Shown: positions 1 through 9,263 of the stretch, one piece after another
Numbering within the stretch: the stretch's first letter is position 1
Layout: each line of letters begins with the position of its first letter
Assembly (NCBI GenBank): GCA_005223185.1
Contig: NJBN01000001.1
Location: 186,001-250,000 of the forward strand
Direction: 5' to 3'
Length of the DNA stretch: 64,000 bases
Origin: a candidate division LCP-89 bacterium B3_LCP
GTDB taxonomy: Bacteria; Electryoneota; B3-LCP
Made by a program: the position numbers and the translations under genes
Notes under the pieces: generated by a model
Seen by the model: the letters and a program-made list of their open reading frames with translations, nothing else
Told to the model about the DNA's origin: nothing
Databases searched by the model: none

Positions 1-2
1 TG

Positions 3-1232
3 CAGCGCCGCAAGTTTGGTGACACAATAATGGTTGCCAAGGGAACGGAGTATGTACCTGGTAAAGACGGCTTTATAAAATATCATTTCCACGTTGGAGA
101 GGAGTGGGAAATAGACCCGGCGAATGTTGACTGTATGAACCTCTTACTCAAAAGTGATGACAATCAAGTACAGAAGGGCGATCTGTTAGCGCTACACGTT
201 CCACCCGAAAAAGGTCATGATGGAATCACGGTTACCGGGAAGAAAATAAAAGCCGTTGCTGGAAAGGCAGTTTACTTGATGGGCGGTACAAACACTTATT
301 TTACTGATAGCAACCGGCGAGAGTTACGTTCATCGGTTAGTGGCGTCGTTTCCATCAAGGCTGGAGCAGTGCATGTTGATGGAACGCGTCTTTTGGAAGG
401 TGATCTTGTGAATGGCTCAGAAGATATTGATTTTCCGGGTCATGTAATAGTATTAGGAAACGTGGAAGACGGGTTGAAAATTCATGCTGGTGGAAGAATT
501 GAAATACACGGGAATGCAGGTGACGTCCAATTGGAATCTGGCGGTGATATTATCATCAAAGGCACATTTATCGGTAGAGGCAAGGGCGAGGCTAAGGCAG
601 CAGGTGACATTCAAGTTAAGCAGGTGGTAAACCAATCGGTTACGGCATTGGGGTCCGTACAGATTGTCAATGAGTGTGAAAATGCCCAAATCAGCGCTGC
701 GGAGAGTATTCAGATGGGTTACTACGGCAGCAAGGTAATCGGTAGTACATTAGAGGCTAAGTGGAATATAGCTGTCAATATTGTTGGTGGCAAAGAACTT
801 CCCAGCAGTGCCTTGCACCTTAATCAGTGTACCAATGTCAATGATTTCTGCGTTTCCATAAATGATGAAATAGATAAGTGTCAGAAAGAATTGGATAACA
901 TTGAAACTGAAACTAAAGAAACACAGATGGAACTCTCTCAAAAACACAGAAGAAACAAAGAATTAATATATAAAATGAGGGATCTTCAGGAAAAACAGCG
1001 GGAATTAACCGATAAGTTAAATGGACACAATCTGGTATTGAAAACACTCCAGGGGAAGTGTAAAAAACTGGGTGATCCGGGGGTAATTAACGTTCTCACC
1101 AAAGTTCGTAAAGGGACGAAAATTTCGATCGATGGGGCTGATAAGACTTTGGAAAAAACGGTTAAAGACACAGTTATAAGGAATATAAACGGTCAAATCA
1201 ATACCATGACGAAAGAATATTCTCTTGTCTGA
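3..1232 (+). CDS. FapA/DUF342 family protein, 5'-truncated by window edge
   Basis: The reading frame is open back to the first codon of the window (position 3), so the true start lies outside it; the first ATG is at 30. The segment VPGKDGFIKYHF near the front is the typical motif of the DUF342 (FapA) family. Residues about 95-260 form a Gly- and Val-rich repeating beta-strand pattern (GGRIEIHGN, GGDIIIKG, AAGDIQVKQV), as expected for its beta-helical domain. A charged coiled coil follows (about 275-345). The family is of poorly defined function; FapA-type proteins often sit beside flagellar or chemotaxis genes, as here, 61 nt upstream of fliP. No membrane segment is seen, so it is probably cytoplasmic. 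The family call is secure and the role is not known. Confidence 0.8.
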   Translation, partial: QRRKFGDTIMVAKGTEYVPGKDGFIKYHFHVGEEWEIDPANVDCMNLLLKSDDNQVQKGDLLALHVPPEKGHDGITVTGKKIKAVAGKAVYLMGGTNTYFTDSNRRELRSSVSGVVSIKAGAVHVDGTRLLEGDLVNGSEDIDFPGHVIVLGNVEDGLKIHAGGRIEIHGNAGDVQLESGGDIIIKGTFIGRGKGEAKAAGDIQVKQVVNQSVTALGSVQIVNECENAQISAAESIQMGYYGSKVIGSTLEAKWNIAVNIVGGKELPSSALHLNQCTNVNDFCVSINDEIDKCQKELDNIETETKETQMELSQKHRRNKELIYKMRDLQEKQRELTDKLNGHNLVLKTLQGKCKKLGDPGVINVLTKVRKGTKISIDGADKTLEKTVKDTVIRNINGQINTMTKEYSLV

Positions 1233-1293
1233 TAATATGGAATAATTATTTCCTACTTAGGTATAGCACAGAGAAAATCTAAATGGATCAAGT

Positions 1294-2061
1294 GTGAAGA
1301 GATTGAAGTTATTAACCTGTTTTGCCGCCATAGTAGCGGTAATTTTTTCACTTCCAGAAACTTCTGGGGCACAAGCTCCTCTGCCTAAAATTATCATAGG
1401 TGTTGATCAGGTATCAAGTCCGGAAGACCTTGCGGTTACCCTGCAGATTCTCCTAATGTTGACGGTTCTCACGCTGGCACCTTCGATATTGGTGATGATG
1501 ACTTCATTTACGAGGATTGTGATAGTCATCCATTTCCTGCGTCAGGCAATGGCTACACAATCCGTACCACCGAACCAGATTGTAGTAGGTTTGGCACTAT
1601 TTTTGACTTTTTATATCATGAGTCCAACATTCAACCGGATATATGAGGAAAGCTGGCAGCCATTGCAGGCACAGGAGATCACTACGCAGGACGCGTTGAC
1701 TAAAGCGGGCGACCAGTTAAAGTTATTTATGTTGGCTCAGACAAGGGAAAAAGATCTGGCGCTATTCGTGAGAATTGCGGATCTGGACAAACCGCAAAGT
1801 GCTCAAGAACTGCCATTGAGTGTGGTTATTCCCGGCTTCATCATAAGTGAACTGCGAATCGGGTTTCAGATCGGGTTTCTTCTTTATTTGCCGTTTTTGA
1901 TAATAGATATGGTTATAGCATCAGTGCTGATGTCCATGGGAATGCTGATGTTACCACCGGTGATGATCAGTCTTCCCTTTAAGCTTCTTCTGTTCGTCCT
2001 GGTGGATGGATGGTATCTAATGATTCAGTCGGTAGTAGAAAGTTTTGTGGGGGTTCCATGA
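1294..2061 (+). CDS. fliP: Flagellar export gate protein FliP
   Basis: FliP is a core subunit of the flagellar type III export gate in the inner membrane, assembling with FliQ and FliR. The protein is 255 aa, the normal length. It begins with a cleavable-type signal sequence (KRLKLLTCFAAIVAVIFSL) and then has the family signatures TSFTRIVIVIHFLRQ and FYIMSP, with four hydrophobic helices. The start is GTG at 1294; it gives the expected FliP signal peptide, although no strong Shine-Dalgarno is visible. Its stop overlaps the fliQ start by 4 nt (ATGA). No separate fliO is recognisable just upstream, where a DUF342 gene sits instead. Confidence 0.95.
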   Translation: MKRLKLLTCFAAIVAVIFSLPETSGAQAPLPKIIIGVDQVSSPEDLAVTLQILLMLTVLTLAPSILVMMTSFTRIVIVIHFLRQAMATQSVPPNQIVVGLALFLTFYIMSPTFNRIYEESWQPLQAQEITTQDALTKAGDQLKLFMLAQTREKDLALFVRIADLDKPQSAQELPLSVVIPGFIISELRIGFQIGFLLYLPFLIIDMVIASVLMSMGMLMLPPVMISLPFKLLLFVLVDGWYLMIQSVVESFVGVP

Positions 2062-2324
2062 CGCAACAAATGGCGATCGCGATCTGTAAAGATGCAGTAT
2101 GGACGGCTCTCTTCGTCGCCGCACCTATGCTCGGTGCAGGACTTATTGTGGGTATTACCATCTCAATTCTCCAGTCTGTCACCCAGATACAGGAGATGAC
2201 CCTGACATTCATTCCCAAAATACTGGCGGTTACGACCGTATTAATCTTCGCTCTTCCCTGGATAATGAACATGCTCATCAGTTTCACTAACGAAGTCTTC
2301 GCGTTGCTATCTGTGATAAAATAG
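2058..2324 (+). CDS. fliQ: Flagellar export gate protein FliQ
   Basis: FliQ is the small two-helix subunit of the FliP-FliQ-FliR export gate. The frame is open from 2010, but the start is placed at the ATG at 2058, which gives 88 aa (family about 89) beginning MTQQMAIAICKDAVW. This start overlaps the fliP stop as ATGA, which favours translational coupling. Two hydrophobic segments are clear (AAPMLGAGLIVGITISIL and the C-terminal VTTVLIFALPWIMNMLI). The conserved SVTQIQEMTL stretch lies between them. Confidence is high from sequence and gene order. Confidence 0.95.
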   Translation: MTQQMAIAICKDAVWTALFVAAPMLGAGLIVGITISILQSVTQIQEMTLTFIPKILAVTTVLIFALPWIMNMLISFTNEVFALLSVIK

Positions 2325-2423
2325 CCGAGATGTAGTCTGGAAGGTTTTGTGTCGGAAGGAAGAAATTTTATGATCTTTGCTTCATCATATTGATTATTCA
2401 GGGCTTAAATAAACTACATAATA

Positions 2424-3209
2424 ATGAATTTAGAACCATTTATTGATCAGGCGCTTTTACTGGCGCTAATTTTTTTGCGGATAGCTTCTGCTTTGGCGGT
2501 AATGCCTTTTTTCGGTTATCGTGGTATACCGGTGATTGCAAAGGCTGGACTGTCGATAACCATAGCTCTAATAATTTTTCCCGGTGTGCAGACGCCTGCA
2601 GGATGGACGGGTGCAGATTTGGGATTATTCGTTTTCATCAGCTTGGCGGTTGCAGAGATTGTAACCGGTATCTTAGTAGGGATGGTGACTCACTTTATCT
2701 TCTACGGTGTGGAATTATCCGGTCAGTATCTGGGCGTTCAAATGGGCTTCGGGATAGTGAATGTGGTCGATCCCAGCACCGAACAGCAGATTTCTATTAT
2801 AGGGCAACTGCAATATCTATTTGCCATTCTCATTTTTCTCACATTCAACGGTCATCATTTTCTCTTAGCAGGTCTACAGGAGACATTTTCTACCGTTCCG
2901 GTAGGAGGATTTGGCCCTGATTCCGGGTTATTAACGATCTTTATCAAGCTTATGGGTGACCTCTTTGTGGCAGGCATTAAAATTGCCGCTCCGGTAATGG
3001 CTGCCATTCTGCTTTCTGAGGTTGCGCTGGGCATAGTTGCGCGAACAGTTCCCCAGATGAACGTCTTCATTGTGGGTTTTCCCCTGAAGATAGGATTGGG
3101 ACTCCTGGCGTTGGCTCTATCCATGCCGATGTTTGTGTACATCCTTAAGTTATTATGGAAGAATTTTCAGAGTGACTGGTGGCAGTTCATCGGTCTTTTG
3201 GGGCCATAA
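2424..3209 (+). CDS. fliR: Flagellar export gate protein FliR
   Basis: FliR is the third subunit of the inner-membrane flagellar export gate. The 261-aa product has the normal length and several long hydrophobic helices. It shows the family patterns FLRIASALAVMPFFG near the N-terminus, GFGIVNVVDPSTEQQ in the middle and a hydrophobic ALSMPMFVYILKLLW end. It starts at ATG 2424, after a 99-nt gap from fliQ that contains no visible gene; this is a larger gap than elsewhere in the cluster. It is followed by flhB, the usual order. In some bacteria FliR and FlhB are fused, but here they are separate. Confidence 0.95.
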   Translation: MNLEPFIDQALLLALIFLRIASALAVMPFFGYRGIPVIAKAGLSITIALIIFPGVQTPAGWTGADLGLFVFISLAVAEIVTGILVGMVTHFIFYGVELSGQYLGVQMGFGIVNVVDPSTEQQISIIGQLQYLFAILIFLTFNGHHFLLAGLQETFSTVPVGGFGPDSGLLTIFIKLMGDLFVAGIKIAAPVMAAILLSEVALGIVARTVPQMNVFIVGFPLKIGLGLLALALSMPMFVYILKLLWKNFQSDWWQFIGLLGP

Positions 3210-3252
3210 CCGGCAAAATCAACCGTTTGCACTAAAACAGACCTGATAATCT

Positions 3253-4338
3253 ATGGCTGAATCGAAGGATTCATTCCAGGAAAAAACAGAAGAACCCACC
3301 TCAAAGCGAATTCGTGATTCACGCAAGAAGGGGCAGGTGGCGAAGTCCATGGAGATCAACTCCGCCTTGATACTGTTAGTTGGTCTGCTGGCGCTTACCA
3401 TATTCGGCGGAATGATGTTCAGCCAGATCATCGCAGCGGAACGTTTCCTCTTCAGTCAGGTGGGACAGATTCAGGTGACTCAGGATACACTTCCCGGTTA
3501 CCTGTTGGCGGCGATGACGATGTTTATAAAGATATTAGCTCCGGTGATGGTGCCTATAATAGTTGTGGGTATCTTAGCTAATGTTTTGCAGTTCGGATTG
3601 CTTTTCACTCTGTACCCCATAAAACCAAAATTTGACAAACTTAATCCCATTTCCGGCATTAAAAAGTTCGCTTCCAAGCGATCTTTAGTGGAATTAGTTA
3701 AGAATATCCTCAAAATTGTAATGATTGGGTGGATAGGCTACCTGGTCATCTCAGGGATGGTAGATGAAATGATTCCGCTGATGGATCAGACTCCATGGGC
3801 GATATTCCTGTTTGTATGTAAAGGTGTTGCCAAGATCGGTTTTTATACGGTATTCGCTATTTTACTTTTAGCGATCCTGGACTTGGTGTATCAACGCTGG
3901 CAGCATCACCAGGAAATGAAGATGACAAAACAGGAGACCAAAGACGAAAGGAAACAAACCCAGGGTGATCCCCAGGTAAAAGCTAAGATAAGGCAGGTTC
4001 AATTTAAGACTGCCTTACAGCGGATGATGAAAAACGTGCCCACTGCTGACGTTGTCGTTACCAATCCAACTGAGTACGCTATAGCTTTATCCTACGATGA
4101 AGAGAATATGACAGCTCCATCAGTCGTCGCCAAGGGCAAGCGCTTAATCGCGCAGCGCATCCGTGAATTGGCAATCGAGAACGACATTCCCATCGTTGAG
4201 AATCCCCCGCTGGCACGAGAACTGTACAAAGCGGCGGAAGTCGGTCAGGAGATTCCGGGCAAATTATACCAGGCTGTAGCGGAAATTCTCGCCTATGTTT
4301 ACAGATTACGTACAGAAAACGAAGTAATATACGACTGA
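3253..4338 (+). CDS. flhB: Flagellar export specificity switch protein FlhB (NPTE variant)
   Basis: FlhB is the export-gate protein whose autocleavage switches secretion from rod/hook to filament substrates. The 361-aa product has the family N-terminus (EKTEEPTSKRIRDSRKKGQV), four membrane helices (about residues 35-215) and the cytoplasmic C-terminal domain. The self-cleavage site, normally NPTH, reads NPTE at residues 271-274 (4063-4074) and continues YAIALSYD. In known FlhB proteins cleavage is between Asn and Pro, and both are kept here, so cleavage is probably retained. It lies between fliR and flhA. The identification is secure; the effect of His to Glu is unknown. Confidence 0.95.
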   Translation: MAESKDSFQEKTEEPTSKRIRDSRKKGQVAKSMEINSALILLVGLLALTIFGGMMFSQIIAAERFLFSQVGQIQVTQDTLPGYLLAAMTMFIKILAPVMVPIIVVGILANVLQFGLLFTLYPIKPKFDKLNPISGIKKFASKRSLVELVKNILKIVMIGWIGYLVISGMVDEMIPLMDQTPWAIFLFVCKGVAKIGFYTVFAILLLAILDLVYQRWQHHQEMKMTKQETKDERKQTQGDPQVKAKIRQVQFKTALQRMMKNVPTADVVVTNPTEYAIALSYDEENMTAPSVVAKGKRLIAQRIRELAIENDIPIVENPPLARELYKAAEVGQEIPGKLYQAVAEILAYVYRLRTENEVIYD

Positions 4339-4397
4339 TTTTCAGGGCACATTCCTTGCATAGGTAAAAACAGATAACCATCCTAAAGCGCTGATAC

Positions 4398-6503
4398 ATG
4401 TTAAAATCCGCCATAAACAATCCCTACGCTCGAAATATAGCCGGGCGCAGCGACGTTTTCTTAGCTGTAGGTGTGATCGGGATTTTGATCGTTATGATCA
4501 TTCCCATTCCCACTTTCCTGCTGGATCTGTTGTTGGCGCTGAATATCACTCTGGCAGTGGTCATTCTGATGGTGGCAATGTACACCGATGAAGTATTGAG
4601 TTTCTCGGTGTTCCCGGGATTGCTTTTAGTGATAACTCTATTTCGACTATCACTGAACGTGGCTTCGACGCGGTTGATCCTGGGTGAGGCTTATGCCGGT
4701 ACCATCATTCAAGCCTTTGGCGGTTATGTAGTCGCCGGTAATTACGTTGTCGGTGTAGTGATTTTCCTGATTCTGGTCTTGATCAACTTTGTGGTCATCA
4801 CCAAGGGGTCCGGGCGCATCGCTGAAGTCGCAGCGCGGTTTACCTTAGATGCCATGCCCGGCAAACAGATGGCTATCGATGCGGATCTGAACAACGGTCT
4901 GATAGATGAGGAAGAAGCCAGGGAAAGGCGCGAAAAAATCACCAGAGAGGCTGATTTTTACGGCGCCATGGACGGTGCTTCCAAATTCGTGCGTGGCGAC
5001 GCCATGGCGGGCTTATTGATAACCGCAGTAAACATCGTCGGTGGGCTGATCATCGGGGTACTGCAGTTGAAACTGAGCGCCAGTGAGGCGCTGTCAACAT
5101 ATACTATTCTGACCGTTGGCGATGGTTTAGTGGCGCAAATCCCCGCTCTGATTATTTCTACGTCAGCAGGTATCATTGTATCACGGGCAGCATCTGAATC
5201 CAACTTAGGCTCTGATCTGACTTCACAACTGTTACAGCAGCCTCGTCCTCTATTCATCGCCAGCGGTGTGTTGGCATTCTTCGCCATTGTTCCCGGTCTG
5301 CCCACCATACCATTTTTAGTACTATCAGGCATAGCCGGTTATTTAGGTTATCAGTTGGGGAACGCCGAGAAAGATATGCAGAAGGAAGGCATGGACGAAG
5401 CCTCCCAAAAAGCTGCCAAGAGAGAACCGGAACGCATCGAAGATTATCTGAACGTTGACCCCTTGGAACTGGAGATAGGATACGGACTCATACCACTGGT
5501 TGACAACGAGCAGAATGGAGATCTACTCTCCAGGATAACATTGATCCGCAAGCAGCAGGCGCTATCGCTTGGGATCGTTATACCTCCCATACGCATTCGA
5601 GACAACATACAGTTGAAACCCCAACAGTACGTTATTAAGATCCGAGGAAACGAAGCCGCCTCAGGTGAACTACACATGGGGCATTTCCTGGCTCTGAATC
5701 CGGGAACCGCTAAAGGAAAGATTGAAGGCGTCCAGACGAAAGAGCCGACTTATGGGTTACCGGCTGTGTGGATAGCATCCAATAAGAAGGATCGCGCTGA
5801 AAACATGGGTTATACTGTCGTAGAACCAGCGGCAGTTCTGTCCACTCACTTAGTGGAAGTGTTAAAGAGCAGTGCTCATAAGATATTGAGCAGGGAAGAT
5901 ACTAAGTCATTAATCGACAATTTCAAGAAGCAAAACGCCACCGTGGTCGATGAGTTGGTCCCCGCACAGCTCACCTATGGCGCCGTACACAAGGTATTGC
6001 AGAAACTGCTCAAAGAGGGCATTCCCGTGCGGGATTTGGGAACCATATTAGAAACCCTTTCGGATTATTCTTCACTGACCAAGGACACTGATATACTGAC
6101 AGAATATGTACGTTATTCCCTCTCACCAGCTATAACGCATAAATATCAGGACCCTGATGGCAAGATATACGCATTGACCTTAGATCCTTCTCTGGAGAAG
6201 ATGATAAGTGAAGAGTTTCAGCAGCAACAAGGGCAGAAAACTTTCGCCCTAACGCTGCCACCGAATGTTCTCAATCAGATTTACATTCAGCTTAACGATT
6301 ATGTACAGGAGATGCAGTCCCAGGGTAGAGTGGCGATCTTAGTCTGTTCACCGACTGTTCGAGCTGCCATGCGCAGGCTTACTGAACCGGTATTGCCTCA
6401 GTTATCAGTCATATCCTACGGTGAGCTGTTAGTCAACGCGGAAGTGGAATCCCTGGGGATGGTTACTTTACAGCCACAGCAGGCTGAAGTCCCGGCAGCA
6501 TGA
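4398..6503 (+). CDS. flhA: Flagellar export gate protein FlhA
   Basis: FlhA is the nonameric export-gate protein that docks chaperone-substrate complexes and couples export to ion flow. At 701 aa it has the expected length. The N-terminal half carries about eight membrane helices and the family's conserved FHIPEP-type loop region (RIAEVAARFTLDAMPGKQMA followed by DADLNNGLIDEEEAR). The soluble C-terminal half starts near residue 345 (NVDPLELEIGYGLIPLVD). It starts with ATG 4398, 59 nt after flhB. It is the largest gene of the export block and shows no truncation. Confidence 0.96.
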   Translation: MLKSAINNPYARNIAGRSDVFLAVGVIGILIVMIIPIPTFLLDLLLALNITLAVVILMVAMYTDEVLSFSVFPGLLLVITLFRLSLNVASTRLILGEAYAGTIIQAFGGYVVAGNYVVGVVIFLILVLINFVVITKGSGRIAEVAARFTLDAMPGKQMAIDADLNNGLIDEEEARERREKITREADFYGAMDGASKFVRGDAMAGLLITAVNIVGGLIIGVLQLKLSASEALSTYTILTVGDGLVAQIPALIISTSAGIIVSRAASESNLGSDLTSQLLQQPRPLFIASGVLAFFAIVPGLPTIPFLVLSGIAGYLGYQLGNAEKDMQKEGMDEASQKAAKREPERIEDYLNVDPLELEIGYGLIPLVDNEQNGDLLSRITLIRKQQALSLGIVIPPIRIRDNIQLKPQQYVIKIRGNEAASGELHMGHFLALNPGTAKGKIEGVQTKEPTYGLPAVWIASNKKDRAENMGYTVVEPAAVLSTHLVEVLKSSAHKILSREDTKSLIDNFKKQNATVVDELVPAQLTYGAVHKVLQKLLKEGIPVRDLGTILETLSDYSSLTKDTDILTEYVRYSLSPAITHKYQDPDGKIYALTLDPSLEKMISEEFQQQQGQKTFALTLPPNVLNQIYIQLNDYVQEMQSQGRVAILVCSPTVRAAMRRLTEPVLPQLSVISYGELLVNAEVESLGMVTLQPQQAEVPAA

Positions 6504-6598
6504 GGTCGGTAGGAGCATACCGGTTGAAATGCTGTCGTTTGACATACAGATAAAATGTTTACTATTCGACTTTATCTTAAGTTCTATCGGAGTGATCC

Positions 6599-7831
6599 GT
6601 GAATTTACAGACGCAAAATTACACCAGAAGCCAGCCTTACAAACTTATGAAAATCAAGAAATTCCTCGGCGCCAGTATGAATGACTGTCTCTTGCAGGTG
6701 AAGAGAGAGCTGGGCGATGACGCTGTTATCCTGGATTCACGCAAAGTATCAAGGGGCGGCCCTTTCAGCTTTCTTATGGATGACAGGGTGGAAGTTACCG
6801 CTTCTACCGCCGATCGCGGTATGGAATCGCGCAGACCCTCGCGGGATTGGAACAAGATGGCAGAAACAGCCAGGCCTGCTGAGGATAACAATGTATCTTC
6901 AGAGGAATTTGAGCTTTTATCCGACGAGATAAAAGGGCTGCAGAAGACCGTCCTGCAGATGGCTGATCACTTGAAGTTCAAGCAACTGCCCAGTCTGCCT
7001 CATGAACTGGAACGGCTTCACCGCGACTTGTTGGATAACGGAGTGGATACCACCGTTGCTAACTCACTGACACAAGAACTGACCCTGAAACTATCAGGAG
7101 AGGAGTTTGAAGATCGGAAGCTTTTGATAAAACGGCTTCGAGAGCGCGTCAGCCGGATTGTGAGATGCACACCTGTGGCATCGATAGGATCGAAACCGCG
7201 CGTAATAGCCCTGGTGGGACCTACCGGAGTTGGTAAAACTACCACATTAGCCAAGATGGCTACCCATCCGGATCTGTTCGGTCGCAAGCGGGCGGCTCTG
7301 ATTTCAGCGGATACCTACCGGATCGCGGCGGTGGAGCAACTTAAGACATTCGCTTCCATAGCGGGTGTTCCCATGGAAGCGGTTTACCGCCCTCCGGACA
7401 TCCGGCGGGCAATAGACCGGTTCAGTGATCGGGATGTTATTCTCATTGACACTGCGGGGCGCAGTCAGAACAACCAAGATGAGCTGCGAGATTTGATGGC
7501 TTTCATCGAATACGCCAAACCGGACGAGGTACAACTGGTTCTCTCCGTCTCCACCAGGCTTGAGGATCAACTTGATATAATAAACAAGTTCCGATCAGCA
7601 GGTCCCAGCAGATTGTTGTTTACCAAGTTAGATGAAACGATAAATTTCGGTATGATCTTAAATGTGTGCTATCACGAGAAGAAACCTGTGTCCTTGTTGA
7701 CATGCGGACAGAACGTGCCTGATGATGTTGTTACACCGAACCAGATGCAGTTGGTGCGGTTGGTGACCGAAAAACCGTTCTTCGGTGATAGTTTACTTCC
7801 AGAAGTGAAGGAAAAATTTGCTTCTGCATAG
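6599..7831 (+). CDS. flhF: Flagellar biosynthesis GTPase FlhF (SRP family)
   Basis: FlhF is an SRP-type GTPase that sets the site, and with FlhG the number, of flagella. The N-terminal B domain begins MKIKKFLGASMNDCLLQVKRELG, as in the family. The central part is a helical linker. The NG domain has the P-loop GPTGVGKTTT at about residues 207-216 and the DTAGR motif (LIDTAGRSQNN). The chosen start is GTG 6599, which has a GGAG-type Shine-Dalgarno 6 nt upstream; an internal ATG at 6647, exactly at MKIKKF, matches the usual family N-terminus but has no visible RBS. The gene lies between flhA and flhG, the standard order. Confidence 0.93.
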   Translation: MNLQTQNYTRSQPYKLMKIKKFLGASMNDCLLQVKRELGDDAVILDSRKVSRGGPFSFLMDDRVEVTASTADRGMESRRPSRDWNKMAETARPAEDNNVSSEEFELLSDEIKGLQKTVLQMADHLKFKQLPSLPHELERLHRDLLDNGVDTTVANSLTQELTLKLSGEEFEDRKLLIKRLRERVSRIVRCTPVASIGSKPRVIALVGPTGVGKTTTLAKMATHPDLFGRKRAALISADTYRIAAVEQLKTFASIAGVPMEAVYRPPDIRRAIDRFSDRDVILIDTAGRSQNNQDELRDLMAFIEYAKPDEVQLVLSVSTRLEDQLDIINKFRSAGPSRLLFTKLDETINFGMILNVCYHEKKPVSLLTCGQNVPDDVVTPNQMQLVRLVTEKPFFGDSLLPEVKEKFASA

Positions 7832-7877
7832 GGGTTATTTAACGGGGGTATAAAGTGCGGGGGGTGTTGAAGCTGCG

Positions 7878-8750
7878 ATGATAAATGATCAGGCTGCCAG
7901 ATTGCGGGATATTTCCAGATTGAAGCGAGCAACGGAGGAACACCTGCGTCCAGTCAGGCGGATTGCCATAACCTCAGGGAAAGGGGGAGTTGGCAAGTCC
8001 AATATTAGTATAAATTTAGGTATCTGTTTTCAGCGGCTGAAACGCCGCGTCCTGCTGGTGGACGCCGATACCAACTTAGCCAACATCGATATTCTCTTAG
8101 GTTTAAGTCCTAAGTACACGCTGGGCGATGCCGTAATCGGCGGGCAGTTCCTGACTGACATCCTGCTGAGCGGTCCCGAAGGGCTCAAAATATTACCCGC
8201 CTCTTCCGGTATCACTGAGCTTGTCGGATTGGATGAGGTCGTGGCAGATCGCCTGGACAATGCTATGGCACAGTTGGAATCCGGACAGGATGCTGTAATC
8301 TTGGATACCGGAGCTGGCATCTCCCCAACCGTAGTGCAATTCGCTTCCGGAGCTGACGAAGTGATCGTGGTGACCACCCCCGAACCTACTGCCATAACCG
8401 ATGCCTACGCGACAATCAAGGTTATATCATCGCGGAATCCAGCCTTGAAGTTCCACCTTCTGGTCAACTTTGCCAAAAACCGCCAGCAGGCGGAAGAGGT
8501 GGCGCGCAAAATACAACTGGTTGTGGAAAACTATCTAACGGTGAAGATTAACACGCTGGGCTTCATACCTTTTGATGCTCATGTGCCGCAGGCGGTCGCC
8601 CGTCAAAAGCCGTTTGTCCTGACGAACCCTCATTGTCCTGCATCCCTGAATATCAATTTGATCGCAAGGAAGCTGCTACGGCTTCCAGTAGAGAAGAAGA
8701 ACGGCGGTTCCGTTTTCCGCCATCTATTTAAAACTAAGGAGTTAGCTTGA
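7878..8750 (+). CDS. flhG: MinD/ParA-like ATPase FlhG (FleN/YlxH)
   Basis: FlhG is a MinD-family ATPase that limits flagellar number and stimulates the FlhF GTPase. The N-terminus contains DQAARLRDI, which fits the FlhF-activating DQAxxLR motif known from FlhG. The deviant Walker A box follows (SGKGGVGKS), then VLLVDADTNLANIDILLGL and DTGAG. The 290-aa length is typical, and no C-terminal amphipathic helix is obvious. The gene starts 46 nt after flhF. Its stop overlaps the next gene's TTG start by 4 nt, so the two are probably co-translated. Confidence 0.93.
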   Translation: MINDQAARLRDISRLKRATEEHLRPVRRIAITSGKGGVGKSNISINLGICFQRLKRRVLLVDADTNLANIDILLGLSPKYTLGDAVIGGQFLTDILLSGPEGLKILPASSGITELVGLDEVVADRLDNAMAQLESGQDAVILDTGAGISPTVVQFASGADEVIVVTTPEPTAITDAYATIKVISSRNPALKFHLLVNFAKNRQQAEEVARKIQLVVENYLTVKINTLGFIPFDAHVPQAVARQKPFVLTNPHCPASLNINLIARKLLRLPVEKKNGGSVFRHLFKTKELA

Positions 8751-9187
8751 CTAAAGAGCAGGCGAAAGGACCATCCTTAAGTGCCCTGGCAGCTCTGGCA
8801 ACCCTGGCAATTACCCTCTGGATGGAGGTTGACTTAGCTTCGGCGTTGTTCCGGTCCGTGTTGGTGTATTTGGGATTTTCCATGCTGATAATGGCATATC
8901 GCATCGTGTTGGGACGTTTTGTGGCGTCCTCTCAGGAGAGAGCCGAGAGAGAGCTACTGGAAAAGGTGCAGAGGGAAGCCGAAGAAGAGGAAGCTAAACA
9001 TCGCCAACAAGCTGAAAAAGCGAAAAAAGGTGTTAGTCCTCGTATGCAAAATGAAACCAACGGTAGAGCGGATACCGCTCTGAATAAGAAAGCTCAAAAC
9101 GGTAAAGAACCGAAAGTTGGTGCGAGCACTGCCGAAAAGGGCGATAAGAAAGAGAGCGAGAAAGCAGCTTCACCATCTGTACACTGA
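8747..9187 (+). CDS. Small membrane protein with charged coiled-coil tail, function unknown
   Basis: This 146-aa protein is not recognised. It has two adjacent hydrophobic segments (LSALAALATLAITLWMEV and LFRSVLVYLGFSMLIMAY), then a highly charged helix (ERAERELLEKVQREAEEEEAK) and a low-complexity Lys/Ala/Glu tail. The start is TTG 8747, overlapping the flhG stop as TTGA. An AAGGAG Shine-Dalgarno sits about 5 nt upstream, which supports this unusual start. Its place between flhG and fliA suggests a flagellar or polar-positioning role, perhaps anchoring FlhG or FlhF at the membrane; this is inference. The predicted topology is a hairpin in the inner membrane with a cytoplasmic tail. Confidence 0.75.
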   Translation: MTKEQAKGPSLSALAALATLAITLWMEVDLASALFRSVLVYLGFSMLIMAYRIVLGRFVASSQERAERELLEKVQREAEEEEAKHRQQAEKAKKGVSPRMQNETNGRADTALNKKAQNGKEPKVGASTAEKGDKKESEKAASPSVH

Positions 9188-9211
9188 AGCCATTTCTGAC
9201 GTTCTACCACC

Positions 9212-9240
9212 GTCATTCTAAAACGTAGTGAAGAATCTCA
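9212..9240. repeat. Degenerate GTCATTCT...AGAATC repeat
   Basis: The 76-nt gap before fliA contains GTCATTCT, then a 12-nt spacer, then AGAATCT; the inner arms ATTCT/AGAAT pair. The sequence resembles the repeat family seen intact at 43056, 51440, 51476 and 51845, but it lacks long outer arms. It may be a decayed copy or chance. Confidence 0.3.
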
Positions 9241-9263
9241 AAATGGAGGGAGTATAATCTTAA

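Noticed and set aside
1-1293. A fliO gene before fliP
   Set aside because: The only gene there is the DUF342 protein; fliO is short and poorly conserved, so it may lie elsewhere, but nothing supports it here.
2010-2057. A longer FliQ start at 2010
   Set aside because: It would overlap fliP by 52 nt and add residues foreign to the family; the ATGA start at 2058 gives normal FliQ.
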